NCBI GenBank assembly: GCA_009760855.2
Contig: WPIO01000022.1
Span: 5,594,501 to 5,658,500, forward strand
Source: Cristatella mucedo
Taxonomy: Eukaryota; Bryozoa; Phylactolaemata; Cristatellidae
DNA: 64,000 nucleotides
Reading direction: 5' to 3'
Shown: positions 37,855-48,213 of the stretch, piece after piece
Layout of the letters: each line of letters begins with the position of its first letter
Numbering within the stretch: position 1 is the stretch's first letter
Translations under genes and position numbers: made by a program
The notes under the pieces: model-generated
Database searches by the model: none
What the model saw: only the letters and a program-made list of their open reading frames with translations
What the model was told of the DNA's origin: nothing

Positions 37855-38375
37855 TACAGTGTGTGCCCACAGCGAAACCTCAAGACCCTTGACATCGAGA
37901 TTAACTTTACTGTGCGCCCCCGCCCAGACGGCCTATGGAGCCAAGTTCTACCCGCACACAGATGCACAATCCGATGGCTGTACCTGATGATCCTTGTGAG
38001 ATCTAGCCGATCGCTTCTCTCGATTCTTCATCCATCCCTGCGACGACAAAACCTTCCCACCTTGTCTCCCTTCTACCATTCCTATCAAAAGACACTGGAA
38101 CGGGTCGCGGCAGACCAGCTGAACTCGTATATCGAAACCTCACACCTTGCTAGTAAGTTCCAGTCTGGCTTTAGAGCTAATCACTCCACAGAGAAGATCA
38201 CAAAGTACTTCTAGAGCGCCTCTCCAGGACTCCAGAGTGTTGATGTGAATGGACAAAGATCATCTGAAGTACCTCTAAAATATGGAGTACCTCAGGGCTC
38301 TGTGCTAGGCGACCTCTCGCTCTGCAGCAGGTTTTGTCGCTCACTTTTAGGTCTCTTCATTCTATGGCTCCAGAT
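37855..38375 (+). mobile_element. L2-A LINE mosaic with serial internal deletions
   Basis: Short blocks follow the order of the 25.6-29.2 kb copy but skip most of it: the endonuclease C-terminal block (GTGTGTGCCCACA), the linker (CCCAGACGGCCTATGG), the CAGATGCACAATCC block, the RT start, a longer RT block (about 38,060-38,200, SKFQSGFRANHSTE), then the AGGACTCCAGAGTGTTGATG block and the C-terminal CTCACTTTTAGGT block. About 2.0 kb of element is reduced to about 0.5 kb by at least seven deletions with order kept. Confidence 0.82.
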
Positions 38376-38465
38376 ACTGTAGCTCTTCACAGTATTGTGA
38401 ACCAGATAGCTCTGCATAGTGTCCGCCCTGCGATTGCTCGGTAAGTCCCGAAACACTTCGACGAA

Positions 38466-38585
38466 GCTTCTCCGCACCCCGCTCTCCATTTACTGGTGCA
38501 TAGAGGCTTCTCCGCACCCCGCTCTCCATTTACTGGTGCATAGAGGCTTCTCCGCACCCCGCTCTCCATTTACTGGTGCATAGAG
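38466..38585. repeat. Three 40-bp tandem repeats
   Basis: The unit GCTTCTCCGCACCCCGCTCT plus CCATTTACTGGTGCATAGAG is repeated exactly three times, followed by a partial GCTTCT. The copies look identical, indicating recent slippage or unequal exchange. Confidence 0.95.
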
Positions 38586-38893
38586 GCTTCTTGCGGAATT
38601 CATTCGAGTCGCTGATCTTCCTGATCTGCGGTCCCGAAAATATAGCAACCTTGACCTCACATTCGGACGGGTTAGTGAAGAGGTCTCGTAGTTACTGACA
38701 GGATCATGACCACTTATCTTGAGCTTCGAGCATATAAACCTATATAATTTGAGCTAGTCCGTAAATAAAATGAGCTGAAATCATGCTTACATCGCGTGCC
38801 CTTTGCGATATTTATAGTACAATGCTGCCCTGACTTACGAGTTAAGTTAGTTCAGCGACAGAGCTCGTAACTCAAATTACTTGTATTTCAAAT

Positions 38894-40257
38894 TCATTTC
38901 ACCATTGAGGTGAATAGAAAAGCCATTAATCCATTCCGGACCCCCAAAAAACATGGCAATTTCTGTATCTTCGTCGCACGCCTAGTTGTTGCAAAGTTTT
39001 TTTTGTTTTTCTTTTGAATAAAGCCGGAAGTTTCCCTCACATTCCCAACGTTTCCACTTGTAGAGATAGCCTCATCCGCAGTTGCTTCGGGTTCGAGTCT
39101 TTTAAAGTCTGTTTCAGACACAACCTCAGGCTGCAGCTTCTTCCACACAGAGGTCAAGGTCCTTTTTGTAATACCCTCCCAGGCCATATCGATCATTCTG
39201 AGGCGAATCACGATGTTACAGTGGTTCTTCCAGAACTTTCGAAGGGTGAGGCCTGTGCTCTCCATCACCTCAAAGTAGCAGCGGAACAGGTGCTTGGTGA
39301 AGAGCTTCTTGAAATTAGAAATCACCTGCTGGTCTATGGGCTGCAGGATACGGTTGTTTTGGGTGGAAGATAGAGAACCTTTATAAACCTGAACTCCTCG
39401 AGTTTAGGTCGGTAAGCAGGTGCATAGTCCAGGGCGAGAAGGGCTTCTAGTGGTAGCCGACTTTCCTGGAAATATTGCTTAACGTCAGGACCAAAAGCCA
39501 AATTCGCCCAGTTCACAAAGAGCTGCCCGGTGGCACACGCCCTCGGGTTTTCCCTCCCCCACAGTTTTTCTTTTAGATACTCCTATGTGACTTGGAGGCT
39601 CCAGAGGGGTTTTTCCCAACGATAAACGAGCAGCGGCGGCCTCGTGGACCTTGACCGGCTCACTAGGAAGGCGGTTGCTTTTCACGACCTCGGCCCCGAG
39701 GTCGTGGGTTCGAATCCTTTGGTGGGCGATCCTTTAAAGCCACTGAGAGCGGTGGTGATAGCCGTCAAGGCTCTTCTGTCGCTATACAAAAAGAGGCTGT
39801 TAAATCAGCTAGTATTTATTTATTTGACCTTGCGATCGTCGTTCGCGAATTGGCGCACGCAGCATGATGCCTATCCTTCGTGGGCTTGCTGCCCGGCGTC
39901 CTCTCCTCTGCCACTCTATAACAACTCCTTGTCATCTTCTTCTTTGCGGTTGAAAACCTACTCGGGAATGTATCCTTGTGCTGCTATAATTCCAGCAAAG
40001 GTTTCGAGGTAATCCTCAGCTGCCTTCATGTCCGCACTCGCTGCCTCACCATGCTTGACGACGAAGTGAATGGCGGTCCTCTTTTTAAAACTCTCGAACA
40101 AGCCCCGGCTGCCTTCCAACGGCTTGCCCGACGCTTCGTACGTTGAAGTGCTCGGGGTCTGCTGCAGCCAATAGGAGGAGTAAATAGCTCGCGCTTTCTC
40201 GCAGATTATCGCCTCAGCCGCATGTATCTCGCCGCGAGCCGCTTTTCCATCAACCAC
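38894..40257 (-). pseudogene. Tigger-type transposase remnant
   Basis: Minus-strand pieces come in transposase order. About 40,257-39,958 shows the CENP-B/Tc5-type DNA-binding region and the start of the catalytic domain: ICEKARAIYSSY, LFESFKKRTAIHFVVKHGEA and GYIPE. About 39,516-39,334 has LPLEALLALDYAPAY and VLYLPPKTT, the DDE_1 region whose normal sequence has a catalytic Asp near the D of LDYAPAY. About 39,325-38,894 has FKKLFTKHLFRCYFE, MIDMAWEGITKRTLTSVWKKL and the C-terminal tail. Frameshifts, a missing middle portion and the SINE at 39,654-39,825 disrupt it. Similarity is to the Tigger/jerky/CENP-B family of Tc1/mariner-type transposases. Confidence 0.82.
39654..39825 (+). mobile_element. 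SINE-1 with 7-bp target duplication
   Basis: A full-length copy runs from GGCTCACTAGGAAGGCGG (A-box region) through the B box GGGTTCGAATCC (about 39,707) and the GCGGTGGTGATAGCC body, to a TATTTATTTATTT tail. It is flanked by GACCTTG at 39,647-39,653 and 39,826-39,832. It lies inside the Tigger-like element and is therefore younger than it. Confidence 0.9.
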
Positions 40258-41496
40258 AGCATCGGCAGCTTCTTCCGCTGTTTAGAGATTAATTAAAAAC
40301 CCTTGGCTGACATTATAGACTTCATCGACTCATTCTGCTTCAGTATTGCGCAGTTCGCAGAAGCGATACTTTCGTACTTCTGCGACAAGTCGATTGCACG
40401 CACACCTTGGTCATGTTTTTTTGATTATTTCTTCCTTTAATTCAATCCACATCATCCACTTTTATTTTCAGCATTTCCCTTCGTACTCAGTCTTTGGATC
40501 TATGGCTGGAAAAACGAAGTTTTTCCAATTAACTGCAAGCACAAATGCGAGCACAAAGCTGATTCTTCTACTGCAAGCTAACCGTGTAAAGTGAATGACC
40601 GAGTCACGAAATGCTGGGCAGATGTTGTGGCGTTCACTGTGGCGTTTGCTGCGCCAACTAGCGGTGGGGGTCTCCCAAGCTGGCTCGTAATATATTTTTT
40701 TTAAGATCTCAACTCAAAGCAAAATGGTCCAGAGATCCGGCTCGTATCTCGAAAAACTCGTTAGTTGGAAAAACTCGTAAGTCAAAGTACTTTACTACTA
40801 CAACAGCGCAGGAGCAATGAATGTTTTGACCAAAATATCAGACGACATAAGTTAAGAATTTGAATATGCAACAAAACATGAACGTTCATAGTTGAAATTG
40901 AGGATTAAATTGTGCATTGAATAGTGAAATAGTGGTGAGCAGATTTTCATCAGTCCGTTATTTAATTACGCACGCGTAAGGTGCGGAGACTATCCTTCAC
41001 CGGAGAGTATTCCTACCTTAAATTAATTTTCAGAAGTATGTGATACAAATGATCATTTTAAGTATCTTGAAATTCTAAAAATTATGTAATTAATCTTTTC
41101 CGCAATTTTTCGCGAGTGCACGCCAGCTGCTTCGCGGAACACGATTTGATGTGCAGCGGTGGCGCCAGCACCTTCAGGTGTCCACCAGCGGCTCCCACTT
41201 AACATTCACATCCCCGCAGGAAAAAAATTGACCCGCTGTGGCCATTCCGCCTTCGGGTATTCCGCATGCATGGGCAGTCACTACCGTGCCAAAGGCAAAG
41301 ATAACGAGAAACTAGGCGAAACAGCCCTGCAGACCCATGAGGAAGGCTGAAATTTTAAGTCTCCCACGATCTCCCATCCGAGCTCAGCGTATCTCAAGGC
41401 TACTCGCAAGTTCTTGACGCTTTTGGAATCGCCTTTTCGCTAGCATTCAGGGAGCATCCCGAGGAAGAGACGCGTGCTAGCTTCCATTATTGAGCA

Positions 41497-41504
41497 GCGG
41501 CGCA

Positions 41505-41546
<42 letters not shown>
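41497..41546. repeat. (CGG)n triplet repeat
   Basis: About 15 CGG/GGC units. A poly-Ala frame crosses it and continues to 41,822 without a known domain. Confidence 0.93.
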
Positions 41547-41876
41547 TCGAGGCTCCCGAGTGAGCTGCCGTTGGAGAGACGCCGCTCTGCTGGCTACACG
41601 CGATTTGGAGAACCTGACGCAACGCCCCGAAGGCACGTCAGAGCAGGCCTCAAAGAAGGATTATTCTTTAGGAAACTCTACAAATATTACCCTTTAAAAA
41701 GTGACGGCCTCTCAGGAGCTGGCGCTGAGAGCGGGCACCGATGGGCTCTGGCAGCCTTTCTACCCCATCTAGAAGAAAGGCAGAAAAGGCGAATAAACCG
41801 AATAAGCCGAAAAGACGAATAAATTTGCGACGCCGTCCAAAAAATACTTGCCGATTTAGCAGCTCCATTTGTTAAG

Positions 41877-42012
41877 CGGCAGAAGGGCCTTAGCGGCTAT
41901 CGCCACCGCTGCTTGCCGTTGGCAATAAAGGATCACCCACTGCACGATTCGAACCCGCGACCCCTCGATCGTGAAGACGGATCACCTTACTTCCTGGGCT
42001 ATCGCGGTCCTT
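41877..42012 (-). mobile_element. SINE-1 fragment
   Basis: The minus strand shows the SINE-1 head (complement of CCTTACTTCCTGGGCTATCG), a B box near 41,950, and the body segment complement AGGGCCTTAGCGGCTATCGCC. The 3' tail is lost. Confidence 0.82.
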
Positions 42013-43239
42013 TGACAAGCCTTTAGAGACGCTGCGAAATACTTTACATTCAATATTTTACTTACTTAATTATTTAGCCTCGAAAACCGCTCCTTAGAAT
42101 CATAGCGGCCAGCCAGTAGGGCTGATGGGCTTTTGCGGCGGCGGCGGCCGGGGGGGGGGTCCGCTAGAAGCTCAATAGACGCTGTGCATTTGGCACCGCG
42201 GAGGAGAAATCTTAACATGCGTAGGAAACTTGCTACCCCTAGTGATCGTGCATTGTTGCTGTTGGAAACTTACTGAACATCTCCGAAAGAGACCACTCGG
42301 AACCAGAGCGAAACTCGACGGAAGCTGCGCGAAATACGCCGCTTTAGCTCCCGTCGCCGCCTGGCGAGCCTCACTCTCATGCATGCAATCGAATCATCTA
42401 GGCCAAAATTTCGTTCTGCTGGACAATCAAAATCACAAAATATTATAGGCTATCGATACTCCCTGTCAATGTTTTTAATCGACGCCCGTTGCACACACCC
42501 CGAGATATTGTATCAACGTTTGGCACGATGGCCCCTTTGGTCAACTGCACCTTGTATCTACTTCCACCAATGTTCTAGCTCTTTCTACTGCACTACTCAT
42601 TCTACTTGCACCAATGTTCTAGCTCTTTGTCCTTCATTTGCGCCGCGTACATGCCTCACTGTACTGGCCGGCCATTCAATTTCAGTCGCGCTCTACTAAC
42701 TATCTCTCTACAAATCAGAGGCTAGAAGTCAGAGCCGAAATAATTCCAATCGTCCTTTGGCTTTTGAGCTGAAATACGTCATTGATCAAACGGACGTTAG
42801 TAATTCTCAAGCGCTTTATGCAGCGGTAGATACAGCAGTCGTCGGGAGCTTCCTTTCGAAACGCGCCACTTTAGCCCATCGCTCCCTCCAATCGCCGCCT
42901 CTCTGAAGACTGTGAAGCTCTGCGCCGCAAGCGCGCACAGCACAGCAAGCAGGCTTCGTCAGCGTCGTCAGAAAAACTAATTTTCTGTAGCTTCATGCAT
43001 AAAACGAAAGGTAGCCATTTCTGGAAGCAAGCCCCAATTATTCTCAGCGAAAGAGGACCGCCGGTGCTGCGAGCTTTCCAGCCACTCTAAAACATGTGCA
43101 AACCCAATTTCGGAGAGTCAGAATATCCGAGTATCGTCGGCAAAGCGAAACCCGGAAGTCTAATTCGACACCATCTTTATGAAAGATCGCCTCTACCCCG
43201 AAGGCCACCTGCGCCTTCATGTCTTCCTCTGCAATAATA
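42013..43239. other. No supported gene
   Basis: There is a short CGG and poly-G patch at about 42,134-42,160 and a local duplication of CACCAATGTTCTAGCTCTTT at about 42,567 and 42,610. Otherwise I see no repeat family of this window and no coding domain. Confidence 0.5.
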
Positions 43240-44230
43240 GCAGCAATACGCTGCAATGCACTGCGACACAGCTTCCATCTCCGCAAAAAACCTCAGAAAA
43301 CTGCGGTTTTTTTCCAAATTATACAGAATGGTGTTATGGGTTTACCCACCAAATCACATGCAGCTACGCTAGCCCGTTTTCGCGCTCGGGCAAAAAATGG
43401 TTTTAGCCAGCCGGTCCTTGTACACATTCAGACAGCCATACAAACTGCCATTTCCACAAAATGCTTCTCGCAACGCGAAGCTGCTGTTTTAATTCCAAAT
43501 TATAAAGATCGGTATGCCAGGTTTACCAACCAAATTTCGTGCGATTGGGTTTTCGCGTTCTCACATTCTATGGCCTAAGGTGGCCGGGCCCAAATGGCAG
43601 CCTGCAACCGTGGTTTTGATTCCAAGTGATAGACAACCCTATTTCACGTTCACCCAGCAGATTTCATGCGATTGCGATTTCGCTTTCTCGTGCAATGGCC
43701 TCCAGTGGCCCGGCTCTGATAGTAGCCCTAAATAGTCAAACTTCGATTTGGCTGCCATCTTAATAAAATGTTTTCGCAATATGGTTTTTATTGCAAATTA
43801 TAGCAAGCAAATATTCCAGGCTTGCCCACCAAATAACATGCAATTGCGCCTTCGCGTTCTTACGCTATGGTCTCCAATGGCCCGGCCAGCCAGTATCTCT
43901 ATACAAACTGCGATACAGCTACTATTTCCACAATCAGCGTTGTGCAACTGCAATTCTGATTACACACAGTAAAAGTGTTCTGGGTTTTAAAAAGGCAAAA
44001 AATGTATAGCATAGCGCACGGGCGTTTCTATGCTATGGCCTCTAATGGCCCGGGCCAGCTGGCCTCCATATATAATAAAACTGCGATACAGCAGCCATTT
44101 CACAATAAGCGTTGTGCAATGACAGTTTTGGTTCCACATCACGGAAAGCAGTTCTCCGGGTTTAACTTTACTGTGACACAATTTCGTGCCACAGCCAGGT
44201 CGTTCTCATGCAATCGTCCACTGCAATCGA
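43240..44230. repeat. Diverged tandem (satellite-like) array
   Basis: About six head-to-tail units of roughly 130-180 bp share landmarks in the same order: ACAGCNGCCATTTCCACAA, TTCCAAATTATA, GGTTTACCCACCAAATNNCATGC, TTTCGCGTTCTCAC and TATGGCCTCCAATGGCCCGG (N marks variation). The CCACCAAAT landmark, or its equivalent, falls near 43,346, 43,528, 43,656, 43,826, 44,000 and 44,180. Divergence between units is high, so the array is old. No coding function is apparent. Confidence 0.82.
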
Positions 44231-44754
44231 CCGCAGCTGCCTGGGCCAATACTGAAATCCACTGCAGTGGATTGCTGGAGAACTTTTAGGGACAATTTAA
44301 TGATCGTGCAGTGTAATATGTAATCCAAGTTTGACTTCGTACAGCCAATTCCTGGTGGATTTTCTGTGGATTAATTAGGATTGATGTCGTAGTAATCAGT
44401 ATCTTCTCAGTTCATTTGCATGAGAACGAATGAGTTCGCAATGGAAAGAAATTTGGCGAGTCCATTACAATGGACACTCCAATCGATACACGAAATTCGA
44501 GCTTTTCGCTGAAGACATCCGGTCGATTTTGGCTAAATTATGGTGGGATTGCAATATCTCGTTGCACCCGCATCGTGTATGCGCTAATACGTCAAATCTC
44601 GCCGGTGAATCGCCAAGCCTAGTAATTACTTGAAGTAAGTACAAAACCATCGTCTGTAACATTGTCACTTGGATGGCAGCAAGCTCATTCAAATTGACTT
44701 AAGATGAGACTTAACTTGCAAGCGCCACTCAAAAACTGAAAAGAACGACTGTCA

Positions 44755-45510
44755 AAATTGGCTCGGCCAAGGTATCCCCTGCAGCCCTTGCGCGTATTCT
44801 GAGCTCCGCTTCCAGGTGAGCTTTTGCTGGACGATCGCATCAGCTACGCAGTCAAGTCAGCCTACTTGCATCTACATTCAAGCATTCGGATATCGATGCA
44901 TGCGCGACGCCCGTCTAGATGTCTGCAGCCTTCTTCTTGCAGGCCTTCATAGCTAAGCAGTTACAAATGCAGTGTAATACTCTGCGGCTAGTCTCGTCCC
45001 AACGTCGCAACTTCTAGAGGGCACTATTTCTCCCAGCCCTGTACCAGCTTCCCCATCAACCAGCGAATCGATTTCAAATATCCTTTCACTGACGTAAAGG
45101 CCTCTTCATTTTCATTCTGTGGCTTGCCCACCGGAAATACTTCCCTGCAGGCATCTTCGCGTACCATCTACTACTCTGGGTGTTGTTTAGTTGTGCCCTA
45201 GCCAACCTTGAATAGTTTCTAGACCTTGCCTTCAGCTCAGATGCAACCAACTTCCGAAACTCTGTAGAGTGGCTCTACGATATATCCTGAGTTGAAGACA
45301 TGTAAAACGAAGCTACGAACCTAGCCGTTACTGCTTGCTCCTCACAGCTTTGCTCCGTCCATTAGACTAGTTCTTTAGGGCATACGATTGCTGCAATCGC
45401 GAATTATAATACCACTAATCAGCCGATCATGTTTCCGTTCTAGCCTATGTCAAGTTCGTAGAATAAGTGTTAGTTTTCGTAGGGCGCTATATAAACGTTA
45501 ATTAAAATTG
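44755..45510 (+). mobile_element. Highly decayed L2-like LINE 3' remnant
   Basis: Base-level similarity to the L2-A RT C-terminal half is recognisable: GTCAAAATTGGCTCGGCCA (compare 28,319), CTGGACGATCGCATCAGC (compare 28,399), CATCAACCAGCGAATCGATT (compare 28,670), and a GTAGGGCGCTATATAAA end near 45,490. Open frames are destroyed. The tail resembles L2-A without a clean ATT run. Confidence 0.7.
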
Positions 45511-45687
45511 AACGAATTATCCGGTTCGTGCTGGATTGGCGTAAAATGCTGTCTTCCCATACTAAAGAAACTCTGTACAACTTAATTCATATGGGAAATC
45601 GGTTATCTATTTAGTCAATCCTATGGTCAGTGAAGGTCATGTCAGTGCACGATAGCTATCTTGCCCAAGGCAACCTAGTTATGTACG

Positions 45688-45766
45688 ATAATAATAATAA
45701 TATTAAGTCATTTGTATACCACCCAAAGAGATTTGCATTTCCTTCTAGGTCCTTTACTTAACTTGT
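45688..45766 (-). mobile_element. L2 or SINE-2 tail remnant
   Basis: AAT repeats at 45,690-45,702 are followed by a sequence matching the complement of the L2/SINE-2 3' stem region (ATTTGTATACCACCCAAAGAG and TTCTAGGTCCTTTAC). It is too short to say which element it came from. Confidence 0.6.
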
Positions 45767-46523
45767 ACACTTTCAACCACACTAAACTTGCTAAATTGCA
45801 TCATAAGTTTGAAGCAGCAATTAGAGAGAATCAAGCTAATCTAAAAGGCTTGAAGAAAGGCGGGTGAAGAACTTTTTATCATTACTTCAACGACAACAAT
45901 GCACCTGATCACCGCCATTGCACCGATGGGGAGGATTCATGGTGCAAATAAAAACGAGCGTTAGGCGAAGTACCAGCCCTTCAGACACTCTGCACACTAC
46001 GAATTCATCACATGCAAACGTACTGTCAATGCCGTTACAAAAGCATATGCTGAAGTGAGTAGTGAAAACTTACTTAGCAAGTGATTGCATGGCCTGACTC
46101 AAAACCCGAATTGAGTCGCTGCATAATTTAGTGTGGATGGAGCGCCCCAAAACCAAGTACTCGGGCATTGACGCTGTATGTCTTGCGACTTTTGATTCTG
46201 CAGCTTGGGCTGCTAATACATGCTAGCTTGCTACCTAATTGATCGTCGATTGTCTCCTGGTCGTTGTTTGTCTTTGCAACTACCTAAACCTCCGGTTTGG
46301 GCTCTGGAGGCTGCAATAATGAATGCTGGCAGAGGTACAGCAAACTCATGTTCATCATCCATGACAGCTCTCATCCAGAAAGACATATTGACAGTATTGG
46401 CAACATGTTATGACGGTTATGGGTTTTTTGACATCAAGGTATGTGCTACCAGCTGGTTGAGCTATAAGCTGGTAACTTGGGACTGTGCTTTCCGAACAGT
46501 TAGGCTTTGACCTTAGTGATGCT

Positions 46524-46551
46524 ACAGATTGGCCATCTATGGCCAATCTGT
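46524..46551. repeat. Perfect 13-bp hairpin
   Basis: ACAGATTGGCCAT and its exact complement are separated by two bases (CT). No T-run follows within a few bases, and no gene ends next to it. Confidence 0.85.
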
Positions 46552-46942
46552 ATCGACTTGAAATTTGGAATATATGCTCTGGTCAACTTGTTTGACCCAT
46601 GGATTTCTCAAGTTTGGTTGTATGTAAAGTGAGTACAGTGCCATTGTCCTTTAAAGTCACATGATCGACACTTTCTTGATTAATGGGATTTTTTAAACCC
46701 GATTTTTTTTTAGAGGTATCCCGGGCTCAATAAAAGTGTTCTGCAACTTTTGAGAGGTTTAACATATTTCTACAATGCACTGTAATGAATCTGTTTGAAT
46801 AAAACTGAAGTGATATACCGAAGCGAAATTTGACCTTGACTTTTACAGGTCATCAGAAGGTCAAAGTGGCACCATGGTTACATCAAAAGATAGATAATGT
46901 TGCCCTTGTTGTTTGTGCAAATTGTCATGCCTTTCGGAAGTA

Positions 46943-47214
46943 TATGTAATGTAATGTAATGTATCTCCGTCTGTAACTCCACAAAGTCATAAAGACTATG
47001 TGGGTGTTACACAGGAGAGTTTTGTATAGCGCACTCACAGCCTAAGCAGCTTTCGGTACGCATTCGGTAGCCAACAGACTTCGTCTCACGCAACAAAGAG
47101 AAAGTGGGAAGCATAGCACAGTCAGGAGAGCAGTTGAGGTAGTGAGTAGCATACAAGTAGCAGCTCAGGACCGCTGAAAAGAATGTGCCATAGTCGGCAG
47201 TAGGAGAGTAGTTG
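46943..47214 (-). mobile_element. LINE-B 3' fragment with pentamer tail
   Basis: The minus strand shows the LINE-B 3' region (RT C-terminal end and 3' UTR). It ends at about 46,963 in TACAT/ATTAC-type pentamers (plus-strand ATGTA repeats 46,943-46,965). The other edge is fused directly to a plus-strand L2-A fragment at GTCGTT|ATTAAACTC near 47,214. Confidence 0.85.
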
Positions 47215-47985
47215 TCGTTATTAAACTCTGCAGCCAGGCTTGTCTGTCATGAGCGGCGCAGTTGCCACATGACACCACTTCTTGCCGACCTGCACTGGCT
47301 ACCAGTTAAGCAACCCATTGATTTCAAGGTTTTGTCGCTCACGTTTAGGTCATTTCTTTCTTTGGCTCCAGCCTATCTCAAATCCAGTCCCCCACCAGGC
47401 CAAAAAATATATATAATTAATTTATATAGCACCCCAAGAGAACTTAATCTCTATTCAGGTGCTTCAGATATGCCTCGGGGTTCGAGCCCAAGACCTCAGT
47501 CAGACCTTGGTCGGGGCGAGCACCTTAACCGCTAGACAAAACCAGCCAAGCATCGTACCACCCACTTTTCGGAATCCAACAGTTTGCCAATACCTCGTAC
47601 AAACCTCAATCCTTTGGAGACCGAGTATTTAGTTCGTATGCTACCAGAGCCTGGAACACCCTGGAACACCGACTTGTGTCAGAACATGCCCTGATTTGAC
47701 AACATTTAAAGAGCTTAAAACACATATTTAGGACAGCATTTAGTGGGTCCCTGTGATTCGTCCTTCATGTGCTTATGCGTGCTGACACTGTGCATGCTGC
47801 CACTAACCATACTTGCATGCTGACCCTGTGCATGTCACTCCTAACCATGTTATTCATGTTGTTTATCGAGCATGATATTACTCACTGTTCAATCGCGTTT
47901 CCCTTTGCAGCAAATGTAAAGCGCCTAGAAAGAGATTGAGTTCTCTGAGGGCGCTTTATCAAGTGCATTATTATTATTATTATTA
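47215..47985 (+). mobile_element. L2-A LINE 3' fragment split by SINE-2
   Basis: It starts inside the RT C-terminal block (LLNSAARLVCHERR, PLLADLHWLPVKQPI) and includes the full 3' UTR and the ATT tail ending at about 47,985. SINE-2 interrupts it at 47,404-47,547. Confidence 0.88.
47404..47547 (-). mobile_element. SINE-2 inserted in L2-A with short target duplication
   Basis: A complete minus-strand SINE-2: AT-rich 3' end at 47,406-47,420, L2-like tail, B-box complement near 47,480, A-box region near 47,525. L2-A reads ...CAGGCCAA before it and GCCAAGCATCG after it; an uninterrupted L2-A (28,768) has CAGGCCAAGCATCG. GCCAA is therefore a five-base target duplication. Confidence 0.88.
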
Positions 47986-48213
47986 TAGTATTTGAGAAAT
48001 ATCAATAAATGTGTTTTGAGGGACATAACTCCTATAGGGGTGGGGATAACTCCCAAAAATCCCCATAGCTTGTACACTGTCAACCGCACCGAACAATCCC
48101 ACTACTATTTAGCTATCTAATCTCCATCTCCACCGATAGCCTCCTGTCGCAAATGTGTGTCACACACAAGCCGCTAGGTCAGTGGGAGGTGTGAATGCCT
48201 GCCGCAGATACTT

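Larger units (their letters stand above)
38820..40795 (-). mobile_element. Tigger-like (pogo group) DNA transposon, inactive
   Basis: Ends are defined by inverted repeats: the left end reads CAATGCTGCCCTGACTTACGAG from 38,820, and the complement of the right end reads GTAAAGTACTTTGACTTACGAG. TA dinucleotides flank both (38,818-38,819 and 40,796-40,797), as expected for Tc1/mariner-superfamily insertion. The minus strand holds transposase remnants (next entry). A SINE-1 interrupts it. The TIRs agree well only in the inner CTTACGAG part, consistent with age. Confidence 0.8.

Noticed and set aside
38466-38585. CRISPR-like direct repeats
   Set aside because: The units are head-to-tail with no spacers, and the DNA is eukaryotic.
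41490-41822. Poly-Ala protein of about 110 residues
   Set aside because: The Ala run is the CGG repeat and the remainder has no recognisable domain or start context.
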